NCBI GenBank assembly: GCA_905214175.1
Contig: CAJMLD010000037.1
Coordinates: forward strand, 1 to 11,185
DNA from: an uncultured bacterium
Lineage (GTDB): Bacteria; Actinomycetota; Coriobacteriia; Coriobacteriales; Atopobiaceae
Direction of reading: 5' to 3'
Length of the DNA stretch: 11,185 bases
The notes under the pieces are model-generated. The model was not told the origin of the DNA. It ran no database searches and saw nothing but the letters and a program-made list of their open reading frames with translations. Positions 1-5,952 of the stretch are shown piece after piece (positions within the stretch are counted from its first letter, which is position 1; the number at the start of each line of letters is the position of its first letter). A program made the position numbers and the translations under genes.

Positions 1-1488
1 ACCTGAACCAACTGTTTGAGGAACGCTCGGAGGTGAAGGCATGAGCGACAACATTATGGAAACGCAGCGGTACGCGACCTCGCCCTCCTCGCGCACAACA
101 GGGCTTCCGCAGCTGGGGCAGTGCGTGGGCATCTGGAACTCCTGCGCATCCGCGGGACGCAGCTCGAGCACGGGGCCCACGACCTCGGGAATCACGTCGC
201 CGGCCTTGTGCACCACGATGGTGTCACCCACGCGAACGTTCTTGCGGCGAATCTCGTCGATGTTGTGGAGCGTGGCTCGCGCAATGGTCGAACCCGCAAC
301 GCTCACGGGGTCGAACTCCGCGACGGGCGTGAGCACGCCGGTGCGGCCCACCTGGATGCGGATGTCGCGGAGGACCGTGCGCTTCTCCTCCGGCGGGAAC
401 TTGAACGCGATTGACCAGCGCGGCGCGCGGGCGGTAAAGCCAAGCGCCGCCTGGCTCGCGAAGGAGTCCACCTTCACCACCACGCCGTCGATGTCGTAGT
501 CGAGGTCCTCGCGGTGCGCGAGCGCGGTGGCGCAGAAGTCGTGGACCTCGGAGGCGCAGGTGCAGCGACGGGCGTTGGGATTCACGTGGAAGCCGCAGCT
601 AGAGAGCCAGTGCAGGAACTCCCACTGGCTGGTCACCGAGAGCGGCGACTCGTCAGCCACGGCATAGATGAAGGTCTCGAGGTCGCGGTGAGCCGTGATC
701 TTGGGGTCCTTCTGGCGCAGGCTGCCGGCGGCGGCGTTTCTCGGGTTGGCAAAGGGCTCGCGGCCGGCGGCGTCCGCGGCCTCGTTCAGGCGGACGAACG
801 AGTGCTTGGGCATGTAGACCTCGCCACGCACCTCGATGGAACGCCCAAGCCCGGCATCCGCCACACGCTCGAGGCCCTCGGGCGCAAGCGCGCGGGGAAC
901 GTCGTGAATCGTGAGCACGTTTGCCGTGACGTTCTCGCCCGTCGTGCCGTCGCCGCGGGTGGCGGCGCGCACGAGCTGGGCATCGGTGTACGTGAGGGCC
1001 ACACCCAGGCCATCGATCTTGAGCTCGCAGGTGTAGGCCACGGGGTTCTCCGGCGTAGAGCCCAGGGCCTCGTCGGTACGGGCAAGCCATTCGTCAAGCT
1101 CGTCCAGGTTCATGGCGTCGTCGATGGAGTACATGCGGCTGGCGTGACGAACCGGCTCGAACTGCTCGGAGACGTAGCCGCCCACGCGCTGGGTGTAGGA
1201 GTCCGGCGTGACCAGCTCGGGATTGGCCTTCTCAAGGGCGAGAAGCTCCTGGAGGTAGCGGTCGAACTGGGCGTCCGTCATCTCTGGCGCGTCGAGGGCG
1301 TAGTAGGCGTACGCCGCGTGGTTGAGGATGCGGTTGAGCTCGGCGGCACGGGCGCGCGCCGTGCGAGCAGGACCAGCGGGCTTCTCGGCAGGCTCTTGGG
1401 CCGAGAAGGACGGCGCGTCGGCGTCGCCAAAGAGCGAGCCTTGCGTTCCGGTTGCATCCGCGTTGTTGGTGTTGGTCTTCTCAGCCAT
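1..1488 (-). CDS. ligA: NAD-dependent DNA ligase LigA, 3' part missing or replaced
   Basis: This enzyme seals nicks in replication and repair using NAD+. The start is ATG at 1488 with GAGGGG five bases upstream. Residues 1-48 are a low-complexity Ala/Thr/Pro extension. Domain Ia follows (YAYYALDAPEMTD near 60-70), then the adenylation domain with catalytic K157 in KIDG, motif TRGDG at about 177-181, and IDGVVVK at 333-339. The OB fold runs from about 362 (FKFPPEEKRT, VGRTGVLTPVAEF). The zinc finger has C457, C460 and C475, but the fourth cysteine expected at 480 is Leu. Family similarity stops at S477 (base 58), just before the usual CPAQ. The frame is open to the window edge, but its last 19 codons (bases 1-57) do not look like ligase. 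The HhH and BRCT domains of a normal roughly 670-residue-plus ligase are absent here. LigA is normally essential, so a chimeric sequence end is as likely as a true break. Confidence 0.93.
   Translation of the reverse strand, partial: MAEKTNTNNADATGTQGSLFGDADAPSFSAQEPAEKPAGPARTARARAAELNRILNHAAYAYYALDAPEMTDAQFDRYLQELLALEKANPELVTPDSYTQRVGGYVSEQFEPVRHASRMYSIDDAMNLDELDEWLARTDEALGSTPENPVAYTCELKIDGLGVALTYTDAQLVRAATRGDGTTGENVTANVLTIHDVPRALAPEGLERVADAGLGRSIEVRGEVYMPKHSFVRLNEAADAAGREPFANPRNAAAGSLRQKDPKITAHRDLETFIYAVADESPLSVTSQWEFLHWLSSCGFHVNPNARRCTCASEVHDFCATALAHREDLDYDIDGVVVKVDSFASQAALGFTARAPRWSIAFKFPPEEKRTVLRDIRIQVGRTGVLTPVAEFDPVSVAGSTIARATLHNIDEIRRKNVRVGDTIVVHKAGDVIPEVVGPVLELRPADAQEFQMPTHCPSCGSPVVREEGEVAYRCVSIMLSLMPSPPSVPQTVGSG
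3..44 (+). CDS. Possible 3' end of an unidentified plus-strand gene
   Basis: Read on the plus strand, codons from position 3 give LNQLFEERSEVKA and then TGA at 42-44. The TGA overlaps an ATG at 41-43 in the ATGA arrangement common in bacterial operons. The piece is acidic/basic and helix-like, as many C-terminal ends are. It is too short to assign a family. It conflicts with the minus-strand ligase frame, whose homology stops at about position 58, so this stretch probably comes from another locus joined here by rearrangement or misassembly. Confidence 0.3.
   Translation: MNQLFEERSEVKA
29..35 (+). promoter_or_regulatory. Strong Shine-Dalgarno before plus-strand ATG at 41
   Basis: GGAGGTG sits five bases before ATG at 41. 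This near-ideal ribosome binding site, together with the ATGA stop/start overlap, is the main reason to think bases 1-57 belong to a plus-strand operon and not to the ligase gene. Confidence 0.4.
41..57 (+). CDS. Possible 5' end of an unidentified plus-strand gene, cut at the ligA junction
   Basis: ATG at 41 follows a GGAGGTG site and starts MSDNIM. From about position 58 onward the DNA is clearly antisense ligA, so only five or six native codons are present. The frame stays open to 499, but after codon 6 it merely reads ligA backwards. No function can be given. Confidence 0.25.
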
Positions 1489-1549
1489 GCTGTCCCCTCT
1501 CGTGCCCGGCAGTCACCAAGCAAGGGTAGCGCAAACGGCCGACAGAATT

Positions 1550-1577
1550 GGGGCCGCGCCACAAAGGACGTGGCCCC
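1550..1577. other. Stem-loop between ROK kinase and ligA
   Basis: GGGGCCGCG (1550-1558) can pair with CGTGGCCCC (1569-1577) around a 10-base loop. On the minus transcript one pair is an A-C mismatch, and no T-run follows (AATTCTGTC). It may be a weak attenuator between the kinase and ligA, but this is not a convincing intrinsic terminator. Confidence 0.3.
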
Positions 1578-1617
1578 ACGACGCGCTGAGAAGTTAGCAG
1601 ACACCCCAACCCACAGA

Positions 1618-1667
1618 CGGCCTCCAGAGCGCGGCTTGCTACGCGCGGGCGGCCTCCAGAGCGCGGC
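1618..1667. repeat. 18-bp direct repeat across the ROK kinase stop codon
   Basis: CGGCCTCCAGAGCGCGGC occurs perfectly at 1618-1635 and 1650-1667, a 32-bp offset. The second copy encodes part of the kinase C-terminus (RRALEAA) and the first lies just beyond its stop, so the gene end looks locally duplicated. Confidence 0.85.
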
Positions 1668-2520
1668 GGCCCAGCTCGATGCAGCCGAGGACGCCCTGGT
1701 CGCCCTTGCAGCCTGCCTCGACAATGTAGGAGTCGATGTCAGCCAGCTCGGGCGTCACGAGGTATCCGTTGAGGTTCTCGAGCACCTTCTTGCGCACCAG
1801 CGGGAAGAGCTGGGTCTGCTTCATCACGCCGCCACCAAGCACGATGCGCTGCGGCGAGTAGCACAGCACGTAGGTGGCGATGCCTTGGGCAAGGTAGGTG
1901 CTCTCGAGCTCCCAGACCTCGGGACGATCGGCCAGCTCGAAGCCCTTCTTGCCCCAGCGGTGCTCGATTGAGGGGCCGGCGGCCAGGCCCTCGAAGCAGC
2001 GGTCGTGATACGGACACACGCAGTTGCCCTCATCGCCCGGCTGAACCTCGAGCAGAATGTGGCCTGCCTCGGGGTGGAGCATGCCGTGGAGGAGCTGGCC
2101 GCTCACCATGACACCCGCACCGATGCCCGTGCCAATCGTGAGGTAGACCACGGTGTCGAGGCCCTTGCACGAGCCGTACGTGACCTCGCCCAGGCAGGCA
2201 ACGTTAACGTCGGTGTCGTAGCCAATAGGAATGTCCAGCGGGTTGAAGGCGCTCAGGAAGTCAAAGTGGCGCCACGCCGTCTTGGGCGTCTCGAGGATCT
2301 TTCCGTAGCTGGGGGCTGCCGGGTTCACGCCCGTGGGCCCAAAGGCGCCAATGCCCAGCGCGTCGATGTTGTGCGAGCCAAACCACGCAACCATGCGGTC
2401 AACGCAGTCATGCGGCCCCTGGGTGGGAATCTCCTCCCGCTCGAGGACCTCGCCCTCGGGCGTCCCCACAGAGAGGACCATCTTGGTTCCGCCAGCCTCG
2501 AGTGCGCCGATCCTTGCCAT
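1639..2520 (-). CDS. ROK-family fructokinase-like sugar kinase
   Basis: A 293-residue cytoplasmic kinase, full length for the family, that phosphorylates a hexose with ATP. The phosphate-binding loop is EAGGTK (8-13). The catalytic Asp is D104 in the DTDVN motif, and IGTGIGAG at 129-136 is the second phosphate-binding segment. The ROK zinc site is H154 (HPEAGH) with C169, H172 and C175 (CPYHDRC). The EAGGTK start and the GAFGPTGVNP segment resemble the Bacillus GmuE/YdhR fructokinase branch more than classical glucokinases, so fructose is the likeliest substrate; this is inference. ATG at 2520 is preferred: GGGGG lies five bases upstream, and the homologous protein begins here although the frame is open much further back. 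It stands between copA and ligA, 146 bp and 150 bp from them, with no clear operon partner. Confidence 0.9.
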   Translation of the reverse strand: MARIGALEAGGTKMVLSVGTPEGEVLEREEIPTQGPHDCVDRMVAWFGSHNIDALGIGAFGPTGVNPAAPSYGKILETPKTAWRHFDFLSAFNPLDIPIGYDTDVNVACLGEVTYGSCKGLDTVVYLTIGTGIGAGVMVSGQLLHGMLHPEAGHILLEVQPGDEGNCVCPYHDRCFEGLAAGPSIEHRWGKKGFELADRPEVWELESTYLAQGIATYVLCYSPQRIVLGGGVMKQTQLFPLVRKKVLENLNGYLVTPELADIDSYIVEAGCKGDQGVLGCIELGRRALEAARA

Positions 2521-2587
2521 GCCATCCCCCGTTCTCCTGGTGGCGTCGCCTTGCGCTTGCCACGTGAGACATGCACGCGCTAAGCAT

Positions 2588-2621
2588 AAGGGCCTCGCGG
2601 CGGAATACTCGCGAGACCCTT
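2588..2621 (-). terminator. Stem-loop, likely end of the csoR-copA transcript
   Basis: Arms 2588-2599 and 2610-2621 pair over 12 positions around a 10-base loop. The one non-Watson-Crick position is G-U only when read as minus-strand RNA, which favours that direction. It begins 46 bases after the copA stop. No strong T-run follows (ATGCTTAG), so termination could be partial or the hairpin could protect the 3' end. Confidence 0.5.
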
Positions 2622-2666
2622 GAACGGCTTGTTCTTCGTGTCGAGAAGCACAGGCACAGCTATGCG

Positions 2667-2873
2667 CTACGCGACCGTCGCCTCGTAGCCGGCTTCCTTC
2701 ACGGCCGAGACGAGAGCCTCGTCCGTAACTTCGGGCGACGCCTCGACAACGGCGTCCTTGTCCGCAAGCGAGACCTTGACCGAGCTCACGCCCGGAATGC
2801 CCTCGAGTGCCTTGGTCACGTGGGCAACGCAGTGGTCGCACATCATTCCCTCGACGTTAAGCTTCTTCTCCAT
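2667..2873 (-). CDS. Possible separately translated CopZ-like copper chaperone inside copA
   Basis: M809 of CopA starts a complete 68-residue HMA domain (MEKKLNVEGMMCDHC, ending YEATVA) of the size of free CopZ chaperones, which carry Cu(I) to CopA and CsoR. AAGGAGAGGAG (2881-2891) lies seven bases upstream of its ATG at 2873, a better ribosome binding site than copA itself has. It may be a relic of a copZ gene fused in frame to copA, or it may still drive internal initiation so that both pump and chaperone are made. E. coli copA also yields a small chaperone form, but by frameshifting from the N-terminal domain. Separate expression is inference. Confidence 0.45.
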   Translation of the reverse strand: MEKKLNVEGMMCDHCVAHVTKALEGIPGVSSVKVSLADKDAVVEASPEVTDEALVSAVKEAGYEATVA

Positions 2874-5297
2874 GGCAATGCTCCTCTCCTTGGCGGCCGC
2901 GAGATTGGCAGCCGCATCCTTGACTTCGGCCGTACCTGCAGCATCATGCTCCTGAACGGCCGGAATGACCTTGGTATCAACAGGCGCGACATCGTCCTTG
3001 CTTGCCTGGCTGGGCTTCCAGGCGAAGAGCCTGAGCGCGTTCGAGACCACAAACACGGACGAGAAGCCCATTGCCGCCGCGCCCACCATGGGGTTGAGCG
3101 TCACGCCCAGGGGCGAGAGCACGCCCATGGCAACGGGGATGCAGATCGCGTTGTAGAACAGCGCCCAGAACAGGTTCTGGCGGATGTCGCGCATGGTTGC
3201 GTGGCTCAGCTCGATGGCAGTGGCGACGTCTGCCGGATCGGAGTGCATGAGAACCACGTCTGCCGAGCTTATGGCAACGTCGGTGCCGGCGCCAATGGCA
3301 ATGCCCACGTCCGCGCGGGCAAGCGCCGGGGCGTCGTTTATGCCATCGCCCACCATGGCCACCTTGTGGCCCTGGCCCTGCAGCTCGCGCACCTTCTGCT
3401 CCTTCTGGCTGGGAAGCACGCCCGCCACGACCTCGTCGACGCCCACCTGGCGCGCAACGGCCTCGGCGGTTTTGGCCTGGTCGCCCGTGAGCATGATGGT
3501 GCGTACACCCATACGACGCAGGCGCGCCACGGCAGAGGCGGAGGTCTGCTTCACCACGTCGGCAACGCCGAGAAGCCCCAGCGCCTGGCCGTCAAGCGCA
3601 AAGAAGAGCGGCGTCTTGGCCTGCGCGGCAAGCTCGTCCGCCTCAGCGGCAAGCGCCGAGACGTCCACTCCGGCCGATGCCATGAGGCGAGCGTTGCCCG
3701 CGACGGCAGGGACCCCGTCAATCGTGGCGCGCACGCCACCGCCAGCGACCTGCTGGAAGTCCGCCGCATCTGCGCCCTTGTCCGCCTCTGCGTTCGACTC
3801 GTCCACGAAGTCGCAGACGGCCTGGGCCAGCGGGTGCTCGCTCTTGCGCTCGAGCGCCGCGGCGACGCGGGCGAGCTCCTTCTCGTCCACTCCCGCAGCC
3901 AGGCGCACGTCGGTCACGCGCGGCTTGCCCTCGGTGATGGTGCCGGTCTTGTCAAGCACCACGGTGTCCAGGTCGCAGGCGCCCTCCAGGGCCTCGGCGC
4001 TCTTGATGAGAATGCCCACCTTGGCGCCGCGCTCCGTGCCCACCATGATGGCTGTGGGCGTGGCCAGGCCCAGTGCGCAGGGGCACGAGATGACCAGCAC
4101 CGAGACGGCGTGGTTGAAGGCCGTTGCAAAGTCGCCGGGGGCGAAGATGGCAATCCATCCCAGGAAGGTGACGGCAGCTATTGCCATGACCACGGGGACA
4201 AAGACGCCCGCGATCTTGTCGGCCTGACGCTCGATGGGCGCCTTGGAGCTGGTTGCCTCGTCCACAAGACGAATAATGCCCGCCAGCGCCGTGTCATCGC
4301 CCACAGCCGTCGCCTCCATGGCAAACCAGCCGCGCTGGCTCACGGTGGCGCCGGTCACACGGTCGCCCACGCCCTTCTCGGCAGGAACCGGCTCGCCCGT
4401 GATGGCAGACTCGTCAATCGAGGCCGAACCCTCGCGAATCACCCCGTCGACCGGCACGGACTCGCCGGCGCGCACCACTACGACATCGCCCACGCGCACC
4501 TCGTCGGTGGGAACCTCGACCTCCTGGCCGCCACGACGCACGCGCGCCGTCTTGGGCGCGAGGTCCATGAGCGCGCTGATGGCCGAGGTCGTCTTGCCCT
4601 TGGCGCGGGCCTCGAAGTACTTGCCCAGCGTGATAAGCACGAGAATGGTGCCAGCCGAGTCAAAGTACAGCGAGTGCATCATGGCATAGTGCGCGCCCTC
4701 GAGGTCCAAGGCGCCCAGAGCCAGGGCCATCTGGTAGACGCCCACCAGGCTGTAGGCGTAGCTCGTCGCCGACCCAATGGCAATGAGGGAATCCATGTTG
4801 GGCGAGAGGTGCGAAAGCGTCTTGAAGCCCATGACAAAGTAGCTGCGGTTGACAAAGAGCACGCAGGTGGCGAGAAGGAGCTGCGTCACCGCGGAGGCCA
4901 TCATGCCCTCCATGCCGGCGAGGCCCGGAACCTCCGGCCAGCCAAGCATGGGACCCATGGCCAGGTAGAAGAGGGGTACGCCAAAGACGATGGACCAGAT
5001 AAGCTGCTTTTTCTTGGCGTCTATCGCCCGCTGGGCGCCCTCCCTGGGGTCGACGAACGTGGTGTGCGACGCCGAGCCGCTTGCCTCCTGGCGCGCGGAC
5101 GCGCCGTAGCCTGCCTCCTCGATGGCGGCAACCACGGCCTGTGCCGTCTCGGGATTGCCGTCGTAGTCGAGCTTCATCGAGTTCTTGAGCAGGTTGACGT
5201 TGGCCTCTGTCACCCCAGGCACGCCGGATGCGGCCTTGCCAACCCGTGCCGAGCAGGCCGCACAGGTCATGCCCGTGATGTCGAACGTTTGCTTCAT
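2667..5297 (-). CDS. copA: Copper-exporting P1B-type ATPase CopA with N- and C-terminal metal-binding domains
   Basis: An 876-residue membrane pump that exports Cu(I) using ATP. The N-terminal HMA domain has GMTCAAC (C12, C15). Membrane helices start near 98. The actuator motif is TGEP (300-303), the transmembrane metal site is C405-P-C407, the phosphorylated residue is D449 in DKTGT, and the nucleotide domain has HP (488-489), TGD (604-606) and GDGINDAP (650-657). Y715-N716 and M743 with S746-S747 are the remaining Cu(I)-specific membrane residues. A linker (about 761-808) leads to a second HMA domain with GMMCDHC (C820, C823), resembling a fused CopZ chaperone. ATG at 5297 places the HMA domain at the very N-terminus; its ribosome binding site (AAGGGAA) is weak. 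It lies 72 bp after csoR and is very likely copper-induced through CsoR. Most CopA proteins carry their HMA domains only at the N-terminus, so the C-terminal copy is unusual. Confidence 0.97.
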   Translation of the reverse strand: MKQTFDITGMTCAACSARVGKAASGVPGVTEANVNLLKNSMKLDYDGNPETAQAVVAAIEEAGYGASARQEASGSASHTTFVDPREGAQRAIDAKKKQLIWSIVFGVPLFYLAMGPMLGWPEVPGLAGMEGMMASAVTQLLLATCVLFVNRSYFVMGFKTLSHLSPNMDSLIAIGSATSYAYSLVGVYQMALALGALDLEGAHYAMMHSLYFDSAGTILVLITLGKYFEARAKGKTTSAISALMDLAPKTARVRRGGQEVEVPTDEVRVGDVVVVRAGESVPVDGVIREGSASIDESAITGEPVPAEKGVGDRVTGATVSQRGWFAMEATAVGDDTALAGIIRLVDEATSSKAPIERQADKIAGVFVPVVMAIAAVTFLGWIAIFAPGDFATAFNHAVSVLVISCPCALGLATPTAIMVGTERGAKVGILIKSAEALEGACDLDTVVLDKTGTITEGKPRVTDVRLAAGVDEKELARVAAALERKSEHPLAQAVCDFVDESNAEADKGADAADFQQVAGGGVRATIDGVPAVAGNARLMASAGVDVSALAAEADELAAQAKTPLFFALDGQALGLLGVADVVKQTSASAVARLRRMGVRTIMLTGDQAKTAEAVARQVGVDEVVAGVLPSQKEQKVRELQGQGHKVAMVGDGINDAPALARADVGIAIGAGTDVAISSADVVLMHSDPADVATAIELSHATMRDIRQNLFWALFYNAICIPVAMGVLSPLGVTLNPMVGAAAMGFSSVFVVSNALRLFAWKPSQASKDDVAPVDTKVIPAVQEHDAAGTAEVKDAAANLAAAKERSIAMEKKLNVEGMMCDHCVAHVTKALEGIPGVSSVKVSLADKDAVVEASPEVTDEALVSAVKEAGYEATVA
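2881..2891 (-). promoter_or_regulatory. Internal Shine-Dalgarno before the CopZ-like domain
   Basis: The minus strand reads AAGGAGAGGAG, followed by seven bases (CATTGCC) and ATG at 2873. It encodes KERS in the CopA linker, so it may be either accidental or a conserved start signal. Confidence 0.5.
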
Positions 5298-5323
5298 AGT
5301 GCTTGGTTCCCTTCGCTGTTGCG

Positions 5324-5367
5324 TCCCTGGGAGCAGGGAAATGCTGTCTGACCTCGCTGTACGCGAG
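5324..5367 (-). other. Two small hairpins in the csoR-copA gap
   Basis: TCCCTG/CAGGGA (5324-5329 with 5334-5339, loop of four) and CTCGC/GCGAG (5353-5357 with 5363-5367, loop of five) fill most of the 72-bp gap. Neither has a T-run. They could affect RNA processing or the relative output of csoR and copA. Confidence 0.35.
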
Positions 5368-5369
5368 AC

Positions 5370-5723
5370 TCACATGAACTTCTTGAAGAGGCGCATGACC
5401 TCGTCCACGACCTCGGTGTCGCCCGCCTGGATGCGCTCGACCACGCATGTCTCGAGGTGGTCCTGCATGATCTCGCGGCTCACGGCCTTCACCGCGGACT
5501 CCACGGCCGCGAGCTGCGTCAGGACGTCACCGCAGTAGCGATCCTCCTCGACCATGGACTTGACGCCGTTGAGCTGCCCGATGGCACGGTTGATGCGGCA
5601 CGTGACGTCGTGCTTGAGCTCCTCGGAGCGCGGCGTCTGCTTCATGTGAACGCACGTCTCGGCGCTTGTCCCGGCGGATTTCTCAGCGCATTTCTCGGAG
5701 CCGTTCTGCGCGGTTGTCTCCAT
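5370..5723 (-). CDS. csoR: CsoR-type copper-sensing transcriptional repressor
   Basis: A 117-residue all-helical repressor of the CsoR/RcnR family that releases DNA when it binds Cu(I). The core (about 28-117) has the DVTCRINRAIGQLNGV helix and ligands C64, H89 and C93; their spacing (25 and 4) is exactly that of the Cu-binding C-H-C set in M. tuberculosis CsoR. Residues 1-27 are an extension not usual in the family, with C12, C24 and H26. ATG at 5723 is chosen because GGAAGG lies about seven bases upstream; the inner M27 has no ribosome binding site, and a start at 5774 would fall in the operator region. It is the first gene of an operon with copA, and the promoter upstream carries a matching operator, so autorepression is expected. 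Confidence 0.94.
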   Translation of the reverse strand: METTAQNGSEKCAEKSAGTSAETCVHMKQTPRSEELKHDVTCRINRAIGQLNGVKSMVEEDRYCGDVLTQLAAVESAVKAVSREIMQDHLETCVVERIQAGDTEVVDEVMRLFKKFM

Positions 5724-5757
5724 GCTGGCCTTCCTTCCTGTACGTGCTGGGGGATAG

Positions 5758-5776
5758 ATACTCCCCTGGGGCATAT
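5758..5776. promoter_or_regulatory. Second candidate CsoR half-symmetric operator in the csoR leader
   Basis: ATACTCCCCTGGGGCATAT has a CCCC-T-GGGG core and matching outer ATA/TAT, with two mismatched pairs between. Its centre (5767) is 34 bp from the centre of the promoter operator at 5801. It lies just downstream of the predicted transcription start. The G/C-tract dyad is of the type bound by CsoR proteins. Confidence 0.45.
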
Positions 5777-5787
5777 TTCGTTACGAG

Positions 5788-5816
5788 AGGATATACCCCT
5801 TTAGGGTACTAGTCAA
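5788..5816 (-). promoter_or_regulatory. csoR-copA promoter
   Basis: On the minus strand, -35 TTGACT (5811-5816) and -10 TATCCT (5788-5793) are separated by exactly 17 bp. Transcription would start near 5781, giving a leader of about 58 bases before csoR. Confidence 0.75.
5794..5808. promoter_or_regulatory. CsoR operator in the promoter spacer
   Basis: TACCCCTTTAGGGTA is a perfect TACCC-N5-GGGTA dyad that lies wholly in the -35/-10 spacer. G-tract dyads with flanking TA ends are the known style of CsoR operator, and this position would block RNA polymerase directly. Confidence 0.75.
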
Positions 5817-5838
5817 ACGAGAATAGCGGGATTGCGGC

Positions 5839-5908
5839 CGCTACACATTCGGACGCCGATTGTGTATCGACCTGTACGGGTCACATGTTCGGACCCGAAT
5901 GTGTAGCG
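5839..5908. repeat. Double dyad: two tandem palindromes with 14-bp outer inverted arms
   Basis: CGCTACACATTCGG (5839-5852) and CCGAATGTGTAGCG (5895-5908) are perfect inverted arms. Each half is itself palindromic: TACACATTCGG/CCGATTGTGTA around 5854 (one mismatch) and ACATGTTCGG/CCGAATGTGT around 5893.5 (two mismatches). The shared core is TTCGGAC followed by CCGA. The element lies between the DUF2130 stop and the copper promoter, with no T-run on either side. It could be a pair of operators, a 3' hairpin of the DUF2130 transcript, or a small repeat element. Confidence 0.8.
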
Positions 5909-5952
5909 CACGTACCGCCGGCGTCCCCAACTCCCGCGCGGCCCAAACCGTC

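Noticed and set aside
41..499. Plus-strand frame of 152 codons starting at the well-placed ATG at 41
   Set aside because: Only the first few codons can be native; from about 58 it reads antisense through clear ligA coding sequence.
1550..1577. Intrinsic terminator after the ROK kinase
   Set aside because: On the minus transcript the stem has a mismatch and no T-run follows, so it is listed only as a stem-loop.
514..1971. Long plus-strand frame opposite ligA and the ROK kinase
   Set aside because: A GC-rich shadow frame crossing two real genes and their gap; Arg/Gly/Val-rich, no domain, no ribosome binding site.
1639..2841. Longer start for the ROK kinase
   Set aside because: The extra residues overlap the copA 3' end and are not kinase-like; ATG at 2520 begins directly at the EAGGTK domain.
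2571..5351. 926-codon plus-strand frame opposite copA
   Set aside because: It mirrors the CopA frame almost end to end; CopA has all family motifs and this frame has none.
5724..5774. Upstream ATG at 5774 for csoR
   Set aside because: It would put the start in the second operator-like dyad, and the ATG at 5723 has a clear ribosome binding site.
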